Below the pieces are notes generated by a model. It ran no database searches. It was not told where the DNA came from and was given only the letters and a program-made list of their open reading frames with translations. This document shows positions 1 to 6,492 of a stretch of 6,937 nt of DNA, one piece after another (positions within the stretch are counted from its first letter, which is position 1; each line of letters opens with the position of its first letter). Position numbers and translations under genes: made by a program. The DNA lies in NCBI GenBank assembly GCA_019313025.1, contig JAFDCA010000345.1, positions 1 through 6,937 of the forward strand, given 5' to 3'. This DNA is from Deltaproteobacteria bacterium. Lineage in GTDB: Bacteria > Desulfobacterota > Desulfobacteria > Desulfobacterales > UBA11574.

Positions 1-1468
1 AAATATCTCCGAATATAATTTCCTCAGCCACACGGCCTCCCAAAAGTGTAGCGATACGATTCAACAGCTCTGTTTTTTTCATAAGAAAACGTTCTTCGGT
101 AGGGACCTGCATGGTATATCCCAGGGCAGCAATACCTCGGGGAATAATGGTGATCTTCTGAACCGGATCGGTACCTGGCAGCGATAATGCCACAAGAGCG
201 TGACCCATTTCGTGGTAGGCGACAATTTCTCTCTCCCTGGGGTTTATGAGCCTATTCTTTTTTTCCAGACCTGCGACAACACGTTCTATTGCCTCTTCGA
301 ATTCCGACATGGTGACGATGTCTTTGTTGCGCCTCACCGCCAAAAGTGCAGCCTCGTTTACAAGATTTGCCAGATCAGCACCAACCATTCCTGGTGTCAT
401 TGCCGCAATTTTCTCAACGTCTAAGTTATCTTCATACTGAATGTCTTTTAGATGGACTTTGAGGATGGCTTCTCTACCGTTTTTGTCTGGTCGGTCTACC
501 AAAATCTGACGATCGAAACGTCCAGGTCGAAGAAGCGCCGGATCGAGTATTTCAGGGCGGTTGGTGGCAGCCATCAGAATCACCCCGATTTGGGGATCGA
601 AGCCGTCCATTTCAACCAGTAGTTGGTTCAGCGTTTGCTCCCGTTCATCGTGACCGCCCATAGTGCCGAAACCTCGAGCCTTACCAAGCGCATCCAATTC
701 ATCAATAAAAATAATACAAGGGGCCTTCTGTTTGGCCTGTTCAAAAAGATCTCTTACACGCGCGGCTCCCAAACCAACGAACATTTCCACAAACTCAGAG
801 CCACTGAGACTAAAAAAAGGTACACCGCTTTCACCAGCCACAGCTTTGGCCAACATGGTTTTGCCGGTACCGGGCGGCCCCACCAAAAGAATGCCCCGCG
901 GAATTTTACCGCCCACTTTGGTAAATTTTTGAGGTTCTTTAAGAAAATCGATTACCTCAACCAATTCCTGTTTAGATTCATCCACACCGGCGACGTCATC
1001 GAAATTAACATCTAAGTCCTCTTGCATGTATATCTTGGCTTTATTTTTACCCAAACTCATAAAACCCGGTTGTTTTCCAGCCATTCGACGCATCATGAAA
1101 TACCATATGCCGACAAAGATAAAAATAGGAACAATCCATGAGAATAGATCACGGAAAAAGGTAGACTCGATCTCTCCCTTGAATTTAATGTTATTTTCCT
1201 CTAATAACTGAGATATGTCTGAATCGACGCGAACGGTTCGGAATAATTCACCTTTTCCAGATTCAATTCCGTCTTTGAGAAGGCGACCCTGAATCTGATT
1301 CTGTGTAATGGCAACTTCCGAAACCTTTCCTTCTTTGACGAGCTTCAAAAACTCGCTGTAAGGGATGGTCTTGATGGATAGCGCTGTAAAAATCATATTG
1401 TGAATAATGAACACTCCCCAAATACCTAAAAGAATATACCAAATAGAAAACTTGTGTTGTTTTTCCAT
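1..1468 (-). CDS. ftsH: ATP-dependent zinc metalloprotease FtsH (3' end cut by window)
   Basis: FtsH is a membrane-anchored AAA+ protease that extracts and degrades membrane and short-lived cytoplasmic proteins as a hexamer. The frame is open from ATG at 1468 to the window edge (489 codons; family members have roughly 600-650). Two membrane segments lie near residues 7-28 and 108-126, flanking a small periplasmic domain. The AAA module shows Walker A GPPGTGKT (197-204), Walker B with IDE at 255-257, and the second-region-of-homology arginines in RPGRFDR (about 314-320). The peptidase zinc motif HEMGH lies at 419-423. The sequence stops just after [14 protein letters not shown], so the third zinc ligand and the C-terminus lie outside. 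The start is supported by AGGAGGT just upstream. Variants such as [11 protein letters not shown] and ELDALGKAR differ from the more usual GVGASRVRDLF and DAVGRQRG, suggesting a second-paralogue subtype (inference from memory). The gene is downstream of the HtrA gene on the same strand. Confidence 0.97.
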   Translation of the reverse strand, partial: MEKQHKFSIWYILLGIWGVFIIHNMIFTALSIKTIPYSEFLKLVKEGKVSEVAITQNQIQGRLLKDGIESGKGELFRTVRVDSDISQLLEENNIKFKGEIESTFFRDLFSWIVPIFIFVGIWYFMMRRMAGKQPGFMSLGKNKAKIYMQEDLDVNFDDVAGVDESKQELVEVIDFLKEPQKFTKVGGKIPRGILLVGPPGTGKTMLAKAVAGESGVPFFSLSGSEFVEMFVGLGAARVRDLFEQAKQKAPCIIFIDELDALGKARGFGTMGGHDEREQTLNQLLVEMDGFDPQIGVILMAATNRPEILDPALLRPGRFDRQILVDRPDKNGREAILKVHLKDIQYEDNLDVEKIAAMTPGMVGADLANLVNEAALLAVRRNKDIVTMSEFEEAIERVVAGLEKKNRLINPREREIVAYHEMGHALVALSLPGTDPVQKITIIPRGIAALGYTMQVPTEERFLMKKTELLNRIATLLGGRVAEEIIFGDI

Positions 1469-1471
1469 GTG

Positions 1472-1478
1472 ACCTCCT
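1472..1478 (-). promoter_or_regulatory. Ribosome binding site of ftsH
   Basis: AGGAGGT on the minus strand is a near-perfect Shine-Dalgarno sequence. It ends three bases before the ATG at 1468-1466, which is close but workable. It fixes the start so that the protein begins MEKQHKF, followed directly by the first membrane segment. Confidence 0.8.
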
Positions 1479-1511
1479 CAACATTTGGACATATCCCGCC
1501 TCTGTTATAAC

Positions 1512-1539
1512 ATAATATCTATCAGTTCTGTCTGTTCAA
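1512..1539 (-). promoter_or_regulatory. Candidate sigma-70-type promoter of ftsH
   Basis: On the minus strand, TTGAAC (1539-1534) and TATTAT (1517-1512) are separated by 16 bases. They match the -35 and -10 consensus at 4 of 6 and 5 of 6 positions. Transcription would start near 1505, giving a leader of about 37 bases. An 8-bp palindrome, GTTATAAC (1504-1511), abuts the -10 box and covers the expected start, so it could be an operator, though AT-rich palindromes also arise by chance. The promoter would let ftsH be transcribed independently of the upstream HtrA gene. A second TATAAT at 1612-1607 has only a poor -35 (TTGGGT, spacing 15). Confidence 0.4.
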
Positions 1540-1840
1540 TACTTAATAGAAAAACTTACCACCGTGTTTATTTTTACAGGCCTTTTTACAATTTATTTGT
1601 AACCTAATTATATTTTTCCAATATTCAACCCAATTTCAATAAGTTTGTCTATAATTTCCAAAAAGTCAAAATGGCAAATCCTGTGGAATTGAGCTGCCCA
1701 AGTTTAAATCATCACCAGTGTTAACCGGGATATGAATTTCGTTTAACAGCAAGAACCATGGAAGGGGTAATTGGTTGTATAAGGCCTGTATGGGATCGTA
1801 TATATTTCAAGCTTTTTAATCAGAGACGGTCGGATAAATC

Positions 1841-2932
1841 CTATGATATGTCCATAATGGTAACCACTACCTTGCGTACCATATCTCTCCGGCGAACACT
1901 GAGAGTAACGGTATCGCCGATCTCGAAGGTTTGCAGAATCCGAATAAAATCGTTTAGGTTTGTCACGGGCTCTCCTTCCACCTCAACGATTACATCTCCC
2001 AAAATACGTCTTTGGTAATCGATTCCTTCCAAGCCAACCTGCTCGGCTTCGGAATTGGGTATCACCCGGTCTATCACCACGCCGACCATACCCAAGCTGG
2101 CAGCAATTTCATCGTCAAGAACGACGATTCCAATACCCTGCCGAGGAAATTTACCTCTGGCAATCAATTGCGGGACCACCTCGTTAACCACGTCCACAGG
2201 AACAGCAAATCCAATCCCGGCCGAACCACCAGATTCAGATATGATGGCTGTATTGACCCCGATCAGGAGTCCACTTGAGTCAATCAATGGACCTCCTGAG
2301 TTGCCCGGATTGATGGCGGCGTCGGTCTGGATAACGCCGACCACTTCGCGTCCAGTTGCCGTTGGTAATCTCCGGTTGAGGGCGCTAATCACTCCGGTGG
2401 TCAGTGTACGGGAAAGACCAAAAGGGTTCCCTATAGCGAGTACGGACTGCCCCACCTGCAGATTACCAGAAGTTCCCACTGGAATAGGTTGGATGCTGGA
2501 AAGAGCTCTCCGCAAGCGGATTACAGCTAAATCATGATCCGGAGAGCCTCCCACATAAGTGGCATCGATGGCTTCACCGCTTTCTAATCGAACTTGGATT
2601 CGTCGGGCGCCCTCGATGACGTGGAAGTTAGTAACCACATGTCCTTTTTTATCCCAAAGGAATCCGGAACCAGCACCTTGGCGAATCTGTCGCGTTCCGA
2701 AAAATCCAGTTACTGCGTTTTCGGTGAAAATGTAAACAACCGACGGCGCGGCAGCGTTAAAAATGGAAATAGTAGTTTTTTCAAAGTCGGACAGACTCCC
2801 CCGAGGTATAATATCACGGGTATGGCTTTCGATTTGTCTTCTTTCATCGATAAAGCGGTTCCAAAAGAAAAAACCTCCTAAAATGATCAATATGAGAATG
2901 ATGAAAAGGTAAAATCTGTTCTTTCTCTGCAT
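1841..2932 (-). CDS. Membrane-anchored HtrA/DegS-like serine protease with one PDZ domain
   Basis: This is a trypsin-fold serine protease of the HtrA/Deg family (S1C), acting on misfolded or signalling proteins on the outer side of the cytoplasmic membrane. The 363-residue length matches DegS-type proteins (about 355) and not DegP, which has two PDZ domains. A positively charged start (MQRKNR) and a hydrophobic stretch at about 7-24 give an N-terminal signal-anchor with no clear cleavage site. The catalytic triad is complete: His104 in TNFHVI, Asp134 in DHDLAVIRL and Ser212 in NPGNSGGPL. The PDZ domain covers roughly 265-363 and includes VIPNSEAEQVGL and GDVIVEVEGEPV. The start is the first ATG before the membrane segment; the upstream Shine-Dalgarno is weak (AGGA about 10 bases away). 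In Escherichia coli DegS cleaves the anti-sigma factor RseA, but no rse gene is visible here, so that role is not implied. ftsH follows 372 bases downstream on the same strand. Confidence 0.95.
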   Translation of the reverse strand: MQRKNRFYLFIILILIILGGFFFWNRFIDERRQIESHTRDIIPRGSLSDFEKTTISIFNAAAPSVVYIFTENAVTGFFGTRQIRQGAGSGFLWDKKGHVVTNFHVIEGARRIQVRLESGEAIDATYVGGSPDHDLAVIRLRRALSSIQPIPVGTSGNLQVGQSVLAIGNPFGLSRTLTTGVISALNRRLPTATGREVVGVIQTDAAINPGNSGGPLIDSSGLLIGVNTAIISESGGSAGIGFAVPVDVVNEVVPQLIARGKFPRQGIGIVVLDDEIAASLGMVGVVIDRVIPNSEAEQVGLEGIDYQRRILGDVIVEVEGEPVTNLNDFIRILQTFEIGDTVTLSVRRRDMVRKVVVTIMDIS

Positions 2933-3464
2933 AGTTTCTTGTTCCTGTTCTTTTGGCCTTAACGGAATCTTAAAAGTAAAATTCGCCGCACATCAGAACA
3001 ATTTCTTGGAATCAAGTGACTTCTTTTCCACATTAACGCTTTGCTCTTAAGGGATGGTATTTTTTATCACAGGTTTTTTAAAAATACAATTGCTGTGAAA
3101 GAATCTGTTTTGACTCATCTGATGAGGCATTGCCATCAAATTGGGTGTCAGTTGGTATACAATGAGGTAATTTTATAGAAAAAATAATTATTTCTATCAT
3201 TAATGGAGTAACAACGTATAGTCTTGGAAATGCTTAAAACAAAATGCCGATGGTGAGTTAGTTTGGTGTTGAACAGATTGACATAGATGACTTGCCGAAC
3301 ACTGAAGATTTTTCGGTACATAAAGTATGTTATGAAAATAAATGGTAAGATAATTTATCACAATATACAAGAAACTGTCTCGGTCCGATAAAGAGTTTTA
3401 GCGATAAAATCGTCAGCCAATATGAATTTGATGAAACATATATCTATATATATGAAGCCTTTCA
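2933..3464. other. Non-coding, AT-rich region between the cupin gene and the HtrA gene
   Basis: This 532-base stretch lies between two minus-strand genes and should hold the HtrA promoter and the end of the molybdoenzyme-cupin transcript. I could not identify a clear promoter for the HtrA gene; the -35/-10-like pairs there are poor. I also found no hairpin followed by a T-run. Short inverted repeats occur, including CTCATC-T-GATGAG near 3115-3127 and an AT-rich hairpin at 3437-3454. Short plus-strand open runs at about 3265-3350 look vaguely protein-like but match nothing I recognise. Confidence 0.5.
3437..3454. repeat. AT-rich inverted repeat just past the cupin stop codon
   Basis: CATATAT and ATATATG form a perfect 7-bp stem with a 4-base CTAT loop, about ten bases beyond the TAA of the cupin gene on the minus strand. 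It might mark the transcript end or stabilise its 3' end. It is almost all A/T and has no long T-run after it, so it is not a convincing intrinsic terminator. A simple AT-repeat by chance is equally possible. Confidence 0.3.
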
Positions 3465-4124
3465 TTACTTTGATTGCGGAAAAGAGTCTAAGACCATTTT
3501 GGCGATTCGCTTGCGTTGTAAACGCGGAGGATAGACTTTACATACCGTTTGGGATTTATCATCGTAACGTTGAATATAAAGTCTTCTCAGAGGGGTTCCA
3601 TAAACACAGATCATGATGATTGTTTTGGATGTCGGATTACCGGTTTGATGAATGCCGTCATTGAGTGACAAGGTAATCTCTACTTCGCCAGGGTTCAAAA
3701 TCTTTCTTTTTGCTTCGATTAATTTTGCTTGGCCTTCTTTTTCGCCATTATCTAATCGATCATATTCGATTACTTCCAATGAACCAAAGGGAGTTCCGAT
3801 AACACCCCATGAATTGTGATCATGGATCCATGTATATTCCCATGGGTTGTAGATGTACATCCGAATGGAAAAACGGCGGCTTTTATCCAGATATAACATC
3901 AATTCATTATCAAAGATCCCTGCATAACGAATATCCGGGTATGGATCACCAGCACATAGTTTTTCAAGGATTTCATAAAATATCGTTTTTTTTTCGAGGA
4001 GCCCAGGTATCTCCTGCTTAATATAGTGGATACGCGAATTGCGATCATTTATCTGTTGCAAGTGTTTTGCCCAACGGTTGCATATCAGCCGAAATGGTTC
4101 GGGAATTAAAGCGTATCTAACCAT
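3465..4124 (-). CDS. Cysteine-dioxygenase-fold (thiol dioxygenase-like) cupin protein
   Basis: This 219-residue protein resembles type I cysteine dioxygenases and related thiol dioxygenases, non-haem iron cupins that oxidise a thiol to a sulfinate with O2. The cupin metal motif is clear: His101 and His103 in WIHDHNSWGVIG, with Glu117 and Tyr121 downstream, and the third ligand His159 in NDGIHQTGN. Aligned by hand with rat cysteine dioxygenase, the segment before HDH (RF-RMYIYNP) fits without gaps. However, the cysteine-carboxylate-binding Arg60 falls on a hydrophobic residue (about 75-76), and the Ser-His-Tyr triad becomes Met171-Cys173-Tyr175. The iron site is therefore intact but the substrate is likely not cysteine, or the protein is a regulatory or otherwise diverged cupin. 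Its ATG lies inside the end of the molybdopterin oxidoreductase gene (8-base overlap), implying translational coupling. It is probably cytoplasmic, as no signal peptide is visible. The fold is fairly certain; the activity is not. Confidence 0.82.
   Translation of the reverse strand: MVRYALIPEPFRLICNRWAKHLQQINDRNSRIHYIKQEIPGLLEKKTIFYEILEKLCAGDPYPDIRYAGIFDNELMLYLDKSRRFSIRMYIYNPWEYTWIHDHNSWGVIGTPFGSLEVIEYDRLDNGEKEGQAKLIEAKRKILNPGEVEITLSLNDGIHQTGNPTSKTIIMICVYGTPLRRLYIQRYDDKSQTVCKVYPPRLQRKRIAKMVLDSFPQSK
4117..4124 (-). promoter_or_regulatory. Eight-base stop/start overlap coupling the two genes
   Basis: The bases ATGGTTAG on the minus strand contain both the ATG of the cupin gene and, in another frame, the TAG of the molybdopterin oxidoreductase. 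The cupin has only a weak Shine-Dalgarno candidate (GAGAG), so its translation probably depends on ribosomes finishing the upstream gene. Confidence 0.85.
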
Positions 4125-6030
4125 TTTCTACTCTCACATATTGTTGATAATAAGGGGCACAGCTGCCAATATCTGTTATGTCGGATTGGATGAGTTGGTT
4201 GGCGCCACCGCCCAGTTTTGCCCAATCACCTCGACGATACAAGACCATCTCCGGGTGCAAATGGGATGATGTTTCCAGATTAACTTTTAGTCTGCCGAGT
4301 GGAGAGACAATATATATATTTTTTTCTTTATTGATTCTTTTGATGTATGGGCTTTCTTCTGCCATCCATATTGTCGGTGGCATTATCTGCCATTTTTCCA
4401 GCATTTGAGAGTGGATGGCATCTCTTCGCACCAGGGTTAACAGCCGAAGCGGATAATCCTTTGGGGGGTCCGGCTCATCATGGAGTTGAATCGGGAATCT
4501 AGCCTTGCCGTCCGGATGCTTAAATCGCATCTTCTCATAGCTAATTTTTGGATGGTTTGCCCGGACAAACCCTTTTTCGACTAATTCTTCAAGGCTTGTG
4601 GAGAGATATTCTGAATCCAGTGACTTTTTAAAACACGTTTTCGGATCGGGGAGACTAATCGCAGGATCGATTCTTTTGCCCAATTCTGTTAAAATCCAAT
4701 AATCTGTTTTGGCTTCCCCTGGAGGTTCGACTATCTTTGCAACATAGTGAATATAATCATGTCCAAAAGAGCCAATAACATCTTCCTGTTCCAGCATAAG
4801 TGCCGATGGTAAGATCAAATCTGCTTGTTCAGCCGTGTCTGTCATAAACGCATCCACCACGACCCTAAAGTCAACCGAGTGAAACGCCCGAATAATCTCC
4901 CTGGTGTTGGGCGCCTGATTGACGATATTGCATCCATTCACCCAAAGCATTTTGATTGGCGGGGCTTTAGCCTCGATAATTTCTCTTCCAATTAAGGGTT
5001 TGCGAAACAATCGACGGGGTGTGGATTCAGTATCATCAACCCATTGCAAATTAAAGTTTCGCATTGAATGAAGGTGATAATAACATCCGCCTCCAGCCCT
5101 ACCGATTTGATCGGATATCAGAGCCAATGCATTGATAAATCGAACATTTTCGCCTCCATATCGGTAACGCTGCAAACCTGTTGCGACTATTGTGGCACAC
5201 GGTGAGTTTTTGCAATACGCTTCATATAGTATGTCCACTGACTGCTTAGGAACCATGCATTGATCAATAAGCGATTTCTCATCATAAAGAGATATCAGCG
5301 ACTTGAATTTGCCCCAATGCTTTGTCCGGTCAAGAATCCTTTCCGAAATATTGTTTTTACGGATGAATCGGAGAATCACTGCTGCTGCCAGAAAACGATC
5401 AGTGCCGGGTCGGATTTGAATATGTTGATCTGAAAACGTATCGGGTTTATCATCACCAGGGGAGATCAAGATCACTTTAGTACCATTTTTCTTTGCTTTC
5501 CGAACAGCAGCTGCCAGGTGAATTGAACTTCTTGACAGGTCTTTTCCCCAATTCACAATGGTTTTTGCATTTAACAGATCATTGATATCATGGTTTTCCC
5601 GGGAGCCGAAATCATGTATAAACGCCATGAAACCCGCGGCATCACAAAGTGATCCTCTGGTTCGACTCGCGCCCAGTTGCATGAAAAAAAGCTTATTGGC
5701 GTTTTTCAGCACTCCTCTGGCACCATCTCCCTGAATGTGTAAAATCGAGGTGGGCTCCTGTCGGAATCTTTGAATATTTGTTGCACACAACTCTAGTGCA
5801 TCCTGCCAGGTAATTGTCTCCCAATGTTTATTATTTCGCCATAACGGTGTGAGAATTCTCTCCGGACTTTGAAGGCGCTCACCGTGTCTTCGTATTTTTT
5901 TACACGTGAATCCCGAAGTAAAGGGATGCTTCGGATTACCTCTTATTTTAATGGATCCTTCGGGACTTTTAGAAACGATCAAAGAACAGTCGTCCGGGCA
6001 ATCCATTGTACATGCAGTAATGATACCCAA
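4117..6030 (-). CDS. Molybdopterin oxidoreductase, YoaE/YyaE-like, with [4Fe-4S] domain
   Basis: This 637-residue protein belongs to the DMSO-reductase superfamily of molybdenum or tungsten bis-pterin enzymes (COG0243). An N-terminal [4Fe-4S] domain carries Cys7, Cys11, Cys15 and Cys43, followed by Lys44-Lys45. The catalytic pterin-binding part spans about 58-470, with RTRGSLCDAAG, NWGKDLSRSSIHL and IRPGTDRFLAA. By alignment with the RLCMAS region of periplasmic nitrate reductase, Cys129 is the likely metal ligand. The dinucleotide-binding domain starts near 525 (YPLRLLTLVRRDAIHSQ) and ends with LGGGANQ and CAPYYQQYVRVE. No Tat signal is present, so it should be cytoplasmic, and no Fe-S or membrane partner is encoded nearby. 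The start is TTG at 6030, backed by AAGGAG; an in-frame stop lies upstream with no ATG or GTG between, and the next ATG (codon 9) would remove Cys7. Substrate is unknown; most relatives are uncharacterised. The downstream cupin overlaps by 8 bases. Confidence 0.92.
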   Translation of the reverse strand: MGIITACTMDCPDDCSLIVSKSPEGSIKIRGNPKHPFTSGFTCKKIRRHGERLQSPERILTPLWRNNKHWETITWQDALELCATNIQRFRQEPTSILHIQGDGARGVLKNANKLFFMQLGASRTRGSLCDAAGFMAFIHDFGSRENHDINDLLNAKTIVNWGKDLSRSSIHLAAAVRKAKKNGTKVILISPGDDKPDTFSDQHIQIRPGTDRFLAAAVILRFIRKNNISERILDRTKHWGKFKSLISLYDEKSLIDQCMVPKQSVDILYEAYCKNSPCATIVATGLQRYRYGGENVRFINALALISDQIGRAGGGCYYHLHSMRNFNLQWVDDTESTPRRLFRKPLIGREIIEAKAPPIKMLWVNGCNIVNQAPNTREIIRAFHSVDFRVVVDAFMTDTAEQADLILPSALMLEQEDVIGSFGHDYIHYVAKIVEPPGEAKTDYWILTELGKRIDPAISLPDPKTCFKKSLDSEYLSTSLEELVEKGFVRANHPKISYEKMRFKHPDGKARFPIQLHDEPDPPKDYPLRLLTLVRRDAIHSQMLEKWQIMPPTIWMAEESPYIKRINKEKNIYIVSPLGRLKVNLETSSHLHPEMVLYRRGDWAKLGGGANQLIQSDITDIGSCAPYYQQYVRVENG

Positions 6031-6036
6031 TTTTCT

Positions 6037-6042
6037 CTCCTT
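6037..6042 (-). promoter_or_regulatory. Ribosome binding site supporting a TTG start
   Basis: AAGGAG on the minus strand lies six bases before TTG at 6030-6028. Good spacing, an in-frame TAA further upstream and the absence of an in-frame ATG or GTG in between make TTG the best start of the molybdopterin oxidoreductase. A start at TTG keeps the first cysteine of the iron-sulfur motif. Confidence 0.8.
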
Positions 6043-6144
6043 AACAGGAATCGGTCTTTCATATGTTTTTTTAAATTACTAACTCAGAAATATCAAATAC
6101 AAAGAAAAAATAAAATGTTCAAATGAAACTATTTGTAGCTTAAA

Positions 6145-6219
6145 ATGATTGGAGCCATTGCTGATGATGTCATTGGATCGATATTTGAAGGGTATGAAAC
6201 TGAAACCATCTACTCATAG
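6145..6219 (+). pseudogene. Relic of an ADP-ribosylglycohydrolase (DraG-like) N-terminus
   Basis: A 24-codon plus-strand frame starting at ATG 6145 and ending at TAG 6217-6219 encodes MIGAIADDVIGSIFEGYETE followed by TIYS. The first 15 residues closely resemble the start of ADP-ribosylglycohydrolase family proteins, which typically begin MIGAI-GDIIGS-YE. These enzymes remove ADP-ribose from proteins or small molecules and use metal-binding aspartates, one within this GDxxGS motif. Here the usual Gly before the Asp is replaced by Asp. After the stop no frame continues the family pattern (the expected FTDDT motif was not found), and there is no good Shine-Dalgarno. I read this as the 5' stub of a gene that was largely deleted. 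Chance similarity of a short peptide cannot be excluded. Confidence 0.45.
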
Positions 6220-6407
6220 GAACTTGGAATTGGGTAGGTCATTAATATTTTAGTATTCAATTTTCTTCATTATACGTTTGGAGTGCTTCGCACGAATCTT
6301 GCAACAATTTATTTGGGAAATCAATTGTTTTTAATCTGACCCTTAGGACCAGGTATTTCAAAACCGAAGAAATCAAAGCAATTTCTCAGAAAATACTTTA
6401 TAATGTA

Positions 6408-6435
6408 TTGCATTAGTTTATCGTATACATATAAT
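6408..6435 (+). promoter_or_regulatory. Candidate promoter of the DUF4174 gene
   Basis: A perfect -10 box TATAAT (6430-6435) is preceded after 16 bases by TTGCAT (6408-6413), a weak -35. Transcription would begin near 6442, about 50 bases before the GTG start. Another TATAAT at 6399-6404 lacks a good -35. The surrounding DNA is very AT-rich, so a chance match is possible. Confidence 0.4.
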
Positions 6436-6492
6436 GCTTAGTAAATTACAACTTACAAACATAAATTAATCCTAAGAGAGGACTAAAAAGAC

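Larger units (their letters stand above)
1469..1840. other. AT-rich intergenic region between the HtrA gene and ftsH
   Basis: This 372-base gap separates two genes that both read on the minus strand. It contains the ftsH ribosome binding site and candidate promoter near its left end. No convincing coding frame, RNA gene or hairpin-plus-T-run terminator was found. A 10-bp inverted repeat is present: TACAGGCCTT at 1575-1584 and AAGGCCTGTA at 1781-1790. The length and the internal promoter suggest the two protease genes are not one tight operon, although read-through cannot be excluded. Confidence 0.6.
6031..6492. other. Divergent AT-rich intergenic region
   Basis: This 462-base region separates the minus-strand molybdoenzyme operon from the plus-strand DUF4174 gene and should hold promoters for both. 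The plus-strand promoter candidate is listed separately. On the minus strand only a weak pair was found (TTGAAC, 17 bases, TATTTG, about 6090-6120). A 24-codon relic resembling ADP-ribosylglycohydrolase lies at 6145-6219. A small GTGC-TTC-GCAC hairpin is near 6283-6293. No RNA gene was recognised. Confidence 0.55.

Noticed and set aside
623..1015. A 130-codon open plus-strand frame.
   Set aside because: It is antisense to the AAA domain of ftsH and has no recognisable motif.
1607..1633. An alternative ftsH promoter with a perfect TATAAT at 1612-1607.
   Set aside because: The only -35 candidate (TTGGGT) is weak and spaced 15 bases. The promoter at 1512-1539 fits better.
2055..2537. A 160-codon open plus-strand frame.
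   Set aside because: It lies wholly antisense to the HtrA gene, whose minus-strand frame has a complete catalytic triad. The plus frame is a shadow.
2933..3060. A sigma-32 or sigma-E type promoter for the HtrA gene.
   Set aside because: CTTGAT and nearby sequences match neither consensus at proper spacing. No promoter can be supported.
3115..3140. CTCATC-T-GATGAG and an adjoining GGC-ATT-GCC inverted repeat, considered as a terminator.
   Set aside because: The stems are short and bulged, with no T-run on either strand.
3096..3179. A 27-codon plus-strand frame beginning at GTG (KESVLTHLMRHCHQIG).
   Set aside because: It has no Shine-Dalgarno, no known family and a length expected by chance.
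3358..3465. A 35-codon minus-strand frame whose ATG overlaps the cupin stop (TAATG), which could look like a third coupled gene.
   Set aside because: It is short, has no recognisable motif, runs through an AT-repeat and has no ribosome binding site of its own. The TAATG overlap alone is weak evidence.
6283..6293. GTGC-TTC-GCAC hairpin, considered as a terminator or small RNA element.
   Set aside because: A 4-bp stem is too short and no T-run follows.
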